From assembly GCA_963718605.1 (NCBI GenBank), contig OY970363.1:124001-188000 (forward strand): a DNA stretch of 64,000 bases, given 5' to 3'. This DNA comes from JACCXE01 sp963718605 (GTDB lineage: Bacteria > Actinomycetota > Acidimicrobiia > Acidimicrobiales > JACCXE01). Shown here one piece after another: positions 7,662 to 15,519 of the stretch (its first letter is position 1; each line of letters opens with the position of its first letter). The notes below the pieces were generated by a model. The model saw nothing but the letters and a program-made list of their open reading frames with translations, searched no databases and was not told the DNA's origin. A program made the position numbers and the translations under genes.

Positions 7662-9299
7662 TCAGCGAGCCTGGTCGGGGCCTCCCGGGGTGGTGACGCC
7701 GTGGTGGAAGAGTTGACCGTCGTCGGCGGGTAGCTCGCCTCGCTTGAAGCGTTTGGCGCCGTAGGACCAGACGTATGCACCCGGCGCGCTGTTCTCAGGG
7801 TTTTGCGCGGTGAGCGAGAACCAGACCTCACCGACGTTGTCCATGTACGAGTAGTCGTCGGGTCCGTAGCCGCCGCCGATGGCCCACGGCTCGGCCGGGA
7901 AACGGTGACCCAGTTTGAACAACCCGTCCTCGAAGGCTTTGGGGGTCAACTTCGGGCCGGCCTCTTGTATGGCGTCGAAGATCAACACCATCGGATGCCA
8001 GAACAGGCCGCAACTGGTCGAGTCCGGCTCGTTGTCAGGATCGATTTCCTTGTACGCCTGGTAGCACTCGGTTTCTTCGAAGCGTCGCGGCACTTCCCAT
8101 GCTGACAGGCCAAACATGTGGCTGGCCTGGTTGGCGGGCAGGAGCGTGCCGACGGTATTGAAGTCAAGGCCGTAGGCGTTGATGATGATCCACTCGGGCT
8201 GCCATCCGACCGAATCCGCCGCGACCATCAAGTACAAGATGTTGAACACGTTGGTCGTCACGACAACCGTTGTGACGCCAGACGCCTGCATTTGCGCGAC
8301 GGCCGCGGACGCCCCGGCGGAGTCGTTGCCGCCGTTCAACTCGTAGCTCTTGCCGCCGTACGTCGCACCGCACTCGCGCTTCAACGCGTCTTCATAGAGC
8401 GACGGCGAGAGCCCGCCGCCGGGTCCGTTCTCGGTGACGATGCTGATCTTGCGCGGCTTGCCTTGTTCGCTACCGGAGAACTTCGCCGGCTTGTTGAGCA
8501 ACTTCTTGCATGCGAACTCGGCGCCGAACCCGGACGCGGCGGTGAGATCGAGCATGAACGAGAAGAAGTTCGGCCGGTTCTCTCGATAGATAGAGGCGGC
8601 TTGCGGATTGCAGAACACCGGGCCGGTGTCGCGCGCGAAGGGCACGCAGAACGCTTTGTCGAGGTGGTAGGCGCCGAAGTTCTTGTACTCCTCGCCGGCC
8701 TTCTTGGCCGCCGCCTGGTTCGCGGCCGGGTCGGTGCTGCCACTCAGCGCGTAGAAGTACACGTGGCGCCCGTACGTCTGGAAACGCTTGTTGAAATACT
8801 TCTCGAGCACGCGGAACGTACGTGTGGGGCCGTTCTGCCCGGCCTCGGGTTTGTCGTCGACCTTGCCCTCGGGCGGCGTGCCGAGGGTGTGCCAGAAACC
8901 CCAACGAATTTCGTTCGGGAATACGTTCTTTGACGTCTGCCCACCGTTGTTGCCGGTGAAGGCCGGCGCGCACCCGGTCGAATAGACGGACTCGACCTGC
9001 CGCGGCGGGTTGCCGATGCAGCGCCCCGATGACGGCGGGCGGTTCGGGGACGTGGTCGTGGTCGTGGTGATCTGTGTCTCGGCCGCGCCGGCGCCACCAC
9101 CCTGCGCTTGTTGCAGCGCCTGGATCACTTGTTCCTGTTGTTCGTCCGGCGGTGCGTTCGGGTTCAGCGCGGCACTGTCGCTGGTCTGCTCGGGCGGGGG
9201 ACGCAACGCCGACGGCAGCAACGCCGCCGCGACCGCCAATGCCAGCGCGGGATACAGCACGGGCAGCATGCGGGTGCGCTTCACCTGCACCGCGCTCAC
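7662..9299 (-). CDS. Periplasmic-binding-protein-like (type I fold) protein of the large transporter operon
   Basis: 545 residues. An uncleaved or cleavable N-terminal hydrophobic segment (residues ~11-31, no lipobox Cys) is followed by a Gln/Thr-rich linker to residue ~90 and then a large extracellular domain. Internal patterns such as ITVVVTTNVFNILYLMVAAD-like strand/helix alternation and QEAGPKLTPKAFEDGLFKLG near the C-terminus are typical of LivK-like binding proteins. Several Cys (e.g. CIGNPPRQVESVYSTGC) may pair. It is the last gene of the 14-kb minus-strand operon, overlapping the upstream lipoprotein gene by 4 bases, and would be the ligand receptor for the fused Liv-type transporter encoded upstream. 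Family assignment is by fold pattern only. Confidence 0.72.
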   Translation of the reverse strand: MSAVQVKRTRMLPVLYPALALAVAAALLPSALRPPPEQTSDSAALNPNAPPDEQQEQVIQALQQAQGGGAGAAETQITTTTTTSPNRPPSSGRCIGNPPRQVESVYSTGCAPAFTGNNGGQTSKNVFPNEIRWGFWHTLGTPPEGKVDDKPEAGQNGPTRTFRVLEKYFNKRFQTYGRHVYFYALSGSTDPAANQAAAKKAGEEYKNFGAYHLDKAFCVPFARDTGPVFCNPQAASIYRENRPNFFSFMLDLTAASGFGAEFACKKLLNKPAKFSGSEQGKPRKISIVTENGPGGGLSPSLYEDALKRECGATYGGKSYELNGGNDSAGASAAVAQMQASGVTTVVVTTNVFNILYLMVAADSVGWQPEWIIINAYGLDFNTVGTLLPANQASHMFGLSAWEVPRRFEETECYQAYKEIDPDNEPDSTSCGLFWHPMVLIFDAIQEAGPKLTPKAFEDGLFKLGHRFPAEPWAIGGGYGPDDYSYMDNVGEVWFSLTAQNPENSAPGAYVWSYGAKRFKRGELPADDGQLFHHGVTTPGGPDQAR

Positions 9300-9865
9300 T
9301 GGTCCTCCTCGAATGCCTCGGGGGGCAACTCGGGCCAGGCTTTGGACTGAAGCAATGACGTCACCATCTCCGTCGCGGCGTCGTCGCTCTCGAACTGCGC
9401 GCTCTTCACTTGCAGCACCGCGAGCAGCTGGCGGCCGAACCAGACGTAGGTGCCGCGCCCGGCGTCCTTGGCGGTCCAGACCGGCGTCGTGGCGACTTCG
9501 AATTCGGTTTCACTGCCGATGAGGATTTCCTTGCGCACCGCTTGGCGGTCCTTCGTCTTGGTCGTGTCGACGCGCTCGTTCAACGACGTGAGTTGCAACA
9601 CGCCCACGAGTTGCGAGCCAAGGCGCAGTTCCCACACTCGGCCTTCGTGGGCGAGCGAGTGCTCCCCCGCCACCCTGAACGCCTTCCGTACCTCCGCCGT
9701 GTCGTTGGGGTGCAGGGTCACGCCCCCGCCGACATGCAGGTCGGTCGGCACCGCGGCCACGGGAACCGCGGGCGGCGGGCCAACCGCGGCGCCCGAGCCG
9801 CCCCCGCACGCGCCGAAGCCTGCGACCGCAGCAACGGCGATCACGGTGAAGGTGCGACGCATCAC
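9296..9865 (-). CDS. Lipoprotein of unknown function
   Basis: 189 residues with lipoprotein signal MMRRTFTVIAVAAVAGFGAC (Cys20), a Gly/Pro/Val-rich linker and a domain of about 145 residues containing no recognised motif (VWELRLGSQLVGVLQLTS, YVWFGRQLLAVLQVKS show an internal repeat-like similarity, suggesting two related beta-hairpin units). It overlaps the transglutaminase-like gene by 4 bases and the binding-protein gene by 4 bases, so it is tightly coupled to both. Likely located on the outer face of the membrane, where it could link the binding protein with the membrane-anchored transglutaminase-like protein. Confidence 0.65.
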   Translation of the reverse strand: MMRRTFTVIAVAAVAGFGACGGGSGAAVGPPPAVPVAAVPTDLHVGGGVTLHPNDTAEVRKAFRVAGEHSLAHEGRVWELRLGSQLVGVLQLTSLNERVDTTKTKDRQAVRKEILIGSETEFEVATTPVWTAKDAGRGTYVWFGRQLLAVLQVKSAQFESDDAATEMVTSLLQSKAWPELPPEAFEEDQ

Positions 9866-12800
9866 TTCGGTAGCGGCTCCGTGTTGAGCAGCGTCGACAC
9901 GACGTCGATGATCACAACCCCCGCGCCGGCATCAGTCTTGATCACCTGTGTGGTGTGCGACTCGCGCTTGATCACCAGTCCGCCGAACTGCGGCGCGTAC
10001 CAGGTGTGGGTCGGTTCGTTCGTGTTGGTGCCGCTCGTGGAAGCCGCGCTCACGTCGAGTTGCCGCTCGGTCGTATTGGCCTGGTACGTGTCGATCACCG
10101 TGCCGCACGCGTCGACGGCCACCTTGTTCGACACGTCGCCGGTGATGGCCAGCGCGCTGAGCGTGGACGGGTCGATGCCGGCACCCCGAAAATCCGAACC
10201 AGAACCGGTGAAGGGGAACACGGTCACCGCCGGGTTCGGCGTGAAGGTGCTTTGGGCATCCCCGTTGACGATCGTGCGCTGCACCAGGTCGAGGCTGTCC
10301 GCGTCGTAGGCGAACTTCTCGATCGTCTTGATCGTCGGCGTGATCTGGGTTTCCTGGATGAACGACGTGACGTTGGTGTTACCGAACAGGCCGGCAACCT
10401 GATCCTTTTTGACGTCGCGAATGATTGTCTTGGACACCGGCGGATAGGGCAGCTTCAGGTTGATCGCGCCCTGGATCTCGAGCGATCCGGTGTTGTGCAT
10501 GAGGTAGGTGCCCTCACGCGGCGGCTTCACTATCGCGACGGTGGCCACGATGTCGGGACGCGTGCCCGCCGCGGCGGGGACACACGCAAAGCTCGGTGGA
10601 GTCGGGCCCTTGGGGAACTTGAACCCGGGGTTGAGCTTCAAGATGTCGCTCGGCAGCGCGGGAATCAGCGTGACGATGACGCGAGGTGGCAATGGCGTCA
10701 CGACCGACGGGTCCTTGAACGACAGCGACAGCGCGACCGGTTGCACGCCGATCTCGGTCTTGTCCGCGTTGGAACCAGCGCAGCCGCTCGAGATGAGCGC
10801 GAGGACAATCAGGAGCAACGCGGCGGTGCGATGCAAGACCGTGGGCCGGCGCGTAAGCCGGCGCAGCCCATTGGCGACGCGCCGCGGGATCGAGACGACT
10901 GCCCGTCGCGTCGAGGCGAGCGGGGTGGGGACGCGCACGTTCGGCACCTCCTCGGTGTACGGCTTCAGCAACGAACTCTTCGACAGGAACCCAACGACGC
11001 GTGACTGCAAGGGCTGACCTTGGCGCAGCCGGGTGCGCAACGAAAGGCTCAACTCCTCGCCGGCGCGGGCGTCCTCGTCGGTGACGACCGCCGCGAGGTC
11101 GCCGTACAGCGTGCGCGACGTGAGCCACGCCAACTCGCTGTGCTCACCGTCGGGTTGCACGCGATCGAGGAACTCGATCGGAGTCGCGAACGGGTCACCC
11201 AGCGCGAGGTCCGCGGCCGCGTCGCGGAACTCCGTGTACGCGACCGCGATGCGTGCGCGCGGGCCCAGCCCGTCCGCCCACTTCTCACGCTTGCGGCGAC
11301 GCAGGGTGCGCAGTGACACCGGCGTCATGAGCCACAGCGCGAGCGCGACGCCGACAAATGGCAACGCTTGCTTCGCCGTGTCGCGCACGCGCTCGAACAA
11401 CAACCGCTGGTTGACCCGTTCGATCGGAATGAATACCTGCACCGCGATGTCTTCTGACGGCAAGATCTGATCGGGCTTGTCTTTGTTGTCGAGATCGGCT
11501 TGTGCTTGCGGCGGGATGTCGAGCAGCGGCACCCACCCAAATCCGTCGAAGCGCACCTCGAGCCACTGCGCCGCATTCTTGGGCCGCACGGTCAGTGAGC
11601 CGTTCTCGTTGTTCACTCCGTTGAAGCCGTAGCCGATGCGAGCCGGGAACCCGGCCCAACGGGCCAGCACGGCTTGCGCGGCGACGATCTCGTAGGGCGA
11701 GCCCTTCTTCGAACCTTCGAGCAGGTCGACGATGCGCTTCGGTGAAATGTCTTGCGGCGAGCCCCCGCCCTTGGCCGTGACGTGATCGAGCAGTTGGTGA
11801 CGGACGTAGTCCAGGCGGGCGAACGCCCCCTGCGGCGCGCGCGCAAGCAAGCGCTGAATGGGCTGGGGCGGCGACGGCGCCGCCACCTCGTCCGCTTTCG
11901 CGGTGGTTTTGGTGATGGCTTCGAGTTGCTTGGCCGTCGGATAGATCGGCAGCGTCAGTGTGTAGGCGAGCTTGGACGGCGCCCGCCCCGACGGCACGCG
12001 CATGCCACCGGTGCGCGGGTCGAACTTGAGCTTTGGGGGCGACGACGCGAACTTCACGCTGCGGGCCGTGGGCACCACCGGCAGGACCGCGGTCGGCCCG
12101 AGGTCGTTGGTCGTGAGCGTGACTTTGACATCGGGACGTTCGGCCGCCGCGGCCACCGGCGACCGATCGAGCACGCCGTCGGCGGGCAGGTCGACAAGCT
12201 TCTTCGTAGTTGAGCCCGGCAGCTTCCAGGCGTCGTCCTCGTAGATGTCGAGCACCCCGGTGCGCCACGGGCCGGTGAACCCGGCGGGCGCGTCGACGGT
12301 GAACAGCACCCGGTCTTGCGACTCGGACAACGGGATCGACTTCGGCTTTTGCGGACGGTCGTTCGGGTCGATCACCGGGTCGGGGAACAAGAAGCCCGTG
12401 TTCCCGAGCACTACGAGGGCAAGGCCCATCGCGACCATGGGCACGGCGGACCGCGCCAAACGCGTGAGCTCGAACTTGCGGTCGAGCGCGGTGTCGCCGT
12501 CGCTGTCGGCGCCGAACAGCACGCCGAGCGCGGCGAGGATCGGAACGAACGCGAACACGCCGGCGAGGACCTGCTCGCTGTCGGGCTGGGTGATGGCGGC
12601 GAGGCCGACGAGCGGGATCGGCAACACCACGCCGAAAAGCGGGCGGTCCAGCGCGGCGCCGATCCACGCGGCGCCGAAGCCGAGCATGCCGAGCACGATC
12701 ACGAACAGCGGCCGCCATCCCGGATCGAACGGAACCGGAGGGCGCAGCAGCCGGCCGGCGTCGACGGCCTCGCGCATCAGCGTGACGACGTCCCCCGGTG

Positions 12801-13164
12801 AGTGACTCGGCAACACCGACAGCGCCGCGACCACCAGAAACGCTGGGAGCACAATGAACTGCGCCAGCGCCGGTCGCTTGCTGCGCAGCACCCATGCGGC
12901 CAGCAGCGCGCCGCCGACCGCGACGACGAGGCCGAACAAGCGCGCCGCCCAACTACCGAAGATGCCGCCCGTGACCAGCGCCGCCGCCGACGTCGAAAGC
13001 GCCGCAGCAAAGATCGGCCGCATCGACACGGGCGCCAGCGGCTCTTCCTCCTCGGCTTCTACCTCGGTGCCGTCGGTGGGGCCGTCGGGGACGATCTCGT
13101 CCACGAGCACAGTGATCGGCTCGCGCTCCTCCGCGTCGCCCGGCGGCAGCAGCGTGGTGGTCAC
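9862..13164 (-). CDS. TgpA-like membrane protein with degenerate transglutaminase domain fused to a lipoprotein-like region
   Basis: 1100 residues from the GTG at 13164, which shares one base with the stop of the DUF58 gene (TAGTG). Residues ~45-230 are a multi-helix membrane domain like DUF3488/TgpA; ~250-480 an extracytoplasmic part; ~485-545 aligns with the transglutaminase core, but the position of the catalytic Cys is Pro (GSPYEIVAAQAVLARWAGFP) and the His of the H-W-E-V motif is Ala (AAQWLEVRFDGFGW), so it should be catalytically dead. A further membrane helix (~600) and a cytoplasmic stretch follow. Near residue 775 a second signal-like segment LLLIVLALISSGC with a lipobox Cys begins a 310-residue exported domain of unknown family. 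A TTG just before it could initiate a separate lipoprotein. It belongs to the MoxR-DUF58-TgpA module. Confidence 0.75.
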   Translation of the reverse strand: MTTTLLPPGDAEEREPITVLVDEIVPDGPTDGTEVEAEEEEPLAPVSMRPIFAAALSTSAAALVTGGIFGSWAARLFGLVVAVGGALLAAWVLRSKRPALAQFIVLPAFLVVAALSVLPSHSPGDVVTLMREAVDAGRLLRPPVPFDPGWRPLFVIVLGMLGFGAAWIGAALDRPLFGVVLPIPLVGLAAITQPDSEQVLAGVFAFVPILAALGVLFGADSDGDTALDRKFELTRLARSAVPMVAMGLALVVLGNTGFLFPDPVIDPNDRPQKPKSIPLSESQDRVLFTVDAPAGFTGPWRTGVLDIYEDDAWKLPGSTTKKLVDLPADGVLDRSPVAAAAERPDVKVTLTTNDLGPTAVLPVVPTARSVKFASSPPKLKFDPRTGGMRVPSGRAPSKLAYTLTLPIYPTAKQLEAITKTTAKADEVAAPSPPQPIQRLLARAPQGAFARLDYVRHQLLDHVTAKGGGSPQDISPKRIVDLLEGSKKGSPYEIVAAQAVLARWAGFPARIGYGFNGVNNENGSLTVRPKNAAQWLEVRFDGFGWVPLLDIPPQAQADLDNKDKPDQILPSEDIAVQVFIPIERVNQRLLFERVRDTAKQALPFVGVALALWLMTPVSLRTLRRRKREKWADGLGPRARIAVAYTEFRDAAADLALGDPFATPIEFLDRVQPDGEHSELAWLTSRTLYGDLAAVVTDEDARAGEELSLSLRTRLRQGQPLQSRVVGFLSKSSLLKPYTEEVPNVRVPTPLASTRRAVVSIPRRVANGLRRLTRRPTVLHRTAALLLIVLALISSGCAGSNADKTEIGVQPVALSLSFKDPSVVTPLPPRVIVTLIPALPSDILKLNPGFKFPKGPTPPSFACVPAAAGTRPDIVATVAIVKPPREGTYLMHNTGSLEIQGAINLKLPYPPVSKTIIRDVKKDQVAGLFGNTNVTSFIQETQITPTIKTIEKFAYDADSLDLVQRTIVNGDAQSTFTPNPAVTVFPFTGSGSDFRGAGIDPSTLSALAITGDVSNKVAVDACGTVIDTYQANTTERQLDVSAASTSGTNTNEPTHTWYAPQFGGLVIKRESHTTQVIKTDAGAGVVIIDVVSTLLNTEPLPK

Positions 13165-14459
13165 TAGAAACGCCCCGCGGCCACGACTTCGCGGCGGAAC
13201 GCCACCGACAAAGGCGTATTCGGTCGGATCTCCACGATCTGCGCGCCGAAGGCCGTGGCCCGCGTGAGGTTCTCGGTGTGGTCTTCGTCCCACACGAGCG
13301 CGACGACGATCGCGCGCACGCCGCGCTGCGCGAGCAACTCGAGACGAGCCGCGGATTCGAGATCGAGGTAGGGCGTGATGATCAGCAGGTGCGTATCGCG
13401 GGCCATGCCCGTCAGTAGGCGCGTCATGCCCGCGTTGAGCGGCTCTTTCGCCAGTTCGAGGCGCGCCATCTCGTCGAGCAACCGCACCTTCGACGGCCCC
13501 GAGCGCAACGGCCCGACGATGCGGCCGGCGTTGCCTTCGACCGTGACTTCGTAACCCTCGCTGAGGTGATGGATGCCAAGGCTGGCCACGGCGCGAATCG
13601 CTTCCTCGAACGACTCGGAGACGAGCCCCTTCGAGTGGTACTTGCGGTCGCAGTCCAGCAGCATCACGACCTTGTCCGAGATGCCCTGCTCGGCCTCTTG
13701 TACCAGCAACTCGCCGGTGCGCATGTAACCGCGCCAGTTGATCCGGCGGACGTCGTCGCCGTGCGCGTACTGCCGCATGCCGTACAGCTCCATGCCCGTC
13801 GGCCACGGCTTGGACACCGGCGGACGGAAGGGCGGGTCCTCCCACATGCGCGTGAGCGCACGGTCGGTGACGGGCTCGACATTCGGGTGCACGATCAACG
13901 GGAATGGCTCGCCGATCTCGGCGCTGCGTCGGGTGAGCCCGAACGGATCACCCCACTTCACGGTGAGCGGGCCCAGTTCGTACACGCCGCGGCGCCACGC
14001 CGTGAACGAATACGCGCACTCGACGCCTTCATCACCGGGCTGGATCGTGGCCACGGGCAGCACCGCATTCTGACCGAACAGGGGCGGCAGTTTCTCTTCC
14101 AGCACGACGTTGCTGAGGCGCTTCTCGGTGGTCAACGTGACGTTGATCGAGATGTCGGCGCCTTCTGTGACCCGCGGGCTGGTGTCGGTGCGAGACCCGC
14201 TCACCGCGGGAACACGCCGGGTCGCGACCTTCGCGTAGATCACCACGCCGACCACGCCGTACGCCAACAGGTAAAGCGGCTTGCCTCCGATGTACTTGCC
14301 GAGCAGCCACGCGAGGATGCCGACGCCGATGAGCACGAGACCGGTCGAGGTCATGCCGGTCTGTTCCGTGACGCCGCGACGCAGGCGCGTCGAAAGACGC
14401 ACGTTGTCGTTCGCCTGCTCGAGAAAGCGGCGACGCTGGACGTTGGACAGGATCGGCAA
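13164..14459 (-). CDS. DUF58 domain protein (MoxR-associated)
   Basis: 431 residues. Two membrane helices (residues ~37-80) follow a basic N-terminus. A beta-rich region of ~100 residues leads to the DUF58 core with MELYGMRQYAHGDDVRRINW (residues ~222-241) and the Asp-containing MLLDC motif of a von Willebrand A-like fold near residue 270. DUF58 proteins are regularly encoded beside MoxR ATPases and transglutaminase-like TgpA proteins and are thought to act with MoxR as a chaperone-like complex at the membrane. Here the gene lies 7 bases after moxR and one base overlaps the TgpA-like gene. Confidence 0.85.
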   Translation of the reverse strand: MPILSNVQRRRFLEQANDNVRLSTRLRRGVTEQTGMTSTGLVLIGVGILAWLLGKYIGGKPLYLLAYGVVGVVIYAKVATRRVPAVSGSRTDTSPRVTEGADISINVTLTTEKRLSNVVLEEKLPPLFGQNAVLPVATIQPGDEGVECAYSFTAWRRGVYELGPLTVKWGDPFGLTRRSAEIGEPFPLIVHPNVEPVTDRALTRMWEDPPFRPPVSKPWPTGMELYGMRQYAHGDDVRRINWRGYMRTGELLVQEAEQGISDKVVMLLDCDRKYHSKGLVSESFEEAIRAVASLGIHHLSEGYEVTVEGNAGRIVGPLRSGPSKVRLLDEMARLELAKEPLNAGMTRLLTGMARDTHLLIITPYLDLESAARLELLAQRGVRAIVVALVWDEDHTENLTRATAFGAQIVEIRPNTPLSVAFRREVVAAGRF

Positions 14460-14466
14460 AGCGGAA

Positions 14467-15516
14467 CTACGCCTTTGCGGTCGCGCGCCGACGCGTCCGG
14501 GCCGGCTTCTTGCCCGGCCCGCTGCCGTTGGATGAGGTCGGGTTCGACACTGGCGCGTCAGTCACCCCGAGCGGCGCCTTCACGCGGTTGGTGACACGGT
14601 CGAGCACGTCCTCGACCGTCTCGCCCCGCAAGATCGCCTCGGGCGCCAGCATCACGCGGTGGGCCAGCACCGGGCGCAGCAGCGCGTGCACGTCTTCGGG
14701 ATACACCGTCCAGCGGCCGTCGGTCGCCGCCATCACCCGCGCCGCCTTGGCGAGCGTGATCGACGCGCGCGGTGATGCGCCGAGCATCAACGACGGATCG
14801 GTGCGCGTCGCGGCGACGATTTGCACGATGTAGCGCTCGACCGCCTCAGGCACCACCACGTGAGTGACCATCTCTTGCAGCATCAACGTCTCAGCCGCGG
14901 TGGTGACCTTGCCGAGGCCTTCGACCTCGAGCGCGCCGACGTTGCCCCGCATCACGAGCAACTCCGCGGCCTCGTCCGGATAACCCATCTTCAGCTTGAA
15001 CAAGAAGCGGTCGAGCTGAGCTTCAGGCAGCGGGAACGTGCCCGCCTGTTCGACCGGGTTCTGCGTGGCCAGAACAATGAACGGCGAGGGCAGCGGGTTG
15101 CTCTTGCCTTCGGCCGACACCGTGCGCTCGGCCATGCACTCGAGCATGGCGCTCTGCGTTTTCGGCGTGGCGCGGTTGACCTCGTCAACGAGCAGCACGT
15201 TGGTGAACACGGGGCCCGGCCGGAACCGCAGCGTCATCGTGCGGCTGTCGATGACCGACGAACCGGTGATGTCGCCCGGCAGCATGTCGGGCGTGCACTG
15301 CACGCGGGCGGAGTCCATGCCCATCGACGCCGACAGCGCCCGTGCGAGCATCGACTTGCCCACGCCGGGTACGTCCTCGAACAGGACGTGGCCGTTCGCG
15401 TAAATAGCGACCAGCGCCATGCGAACGACGTCTTCCTTGCCGTGGATCACGGAGTTGACGTTGGCGGCGACGCGATCGAACGCGCTGCGAAACTTCTCGA
15501 CATCAAGGGTTGACAC
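14467..15516 (-). CDS. MoxR-family AAA+ ATPase
   Basis: 349 residues. Walker A is GVGKSMLARA (~residue 50), Walker B is VLLVDEVNRATPKTQ (~107), and the sensor region is VLATQNPVEQAGTFPLPEAQ. These are textbook MoxR features; MoxR proteins are AAA+ chaperones that activate or assemble partner complexes, usually with DUF58/vWA proteins. The C-terminus adds a Lys/Arg/Ser-rich tail (GKKPARTRRRATAKA). It starts 3 bases after the MFS-Liv fusion gene ends, placing the module in one transcript with the transporter. Confidence 0.92.
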   Translation of the reverse strand: MSTLDVEKFRSAFDRVAANVNSVIHGKEDVVRMALVAIYANGHVLFEDVPGVGKSMLARALSASMGMDSARVQCTPDMLPGDITGSSVIDSRTMTLRFRPGPVFTNVLLVDEVNRATPKTQSAMLECMAERTVSAEGKSNPLPSPFIVLATQNPVEQAGTFPLPEAQLDRFLFKLKMGYPDEAAELLVMRGNVGALEVEGLGKVTTAAETLMLQEMVTHVVVPEAVERYIVQIVAATRTDPSLMLGASPRASITLAKAARVMAATDGRWTVYPEDVHALLRPVLAHRVMLAPEAILRGETVEDVLDRVTNRVKAPLGVTDAPVSNPTSSNGSGPGKKPARTRRRATAKA

Positions 15517-15519
15517 GGT

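Noticed and set aside
13165..13845. N-terminal extension of the TgpA-like frame
   Set aside because: It runs through the DUF58 gene in another frame with biased composition; the GTG at 13164 overlaps the DUF58 stop, as for other pairs.
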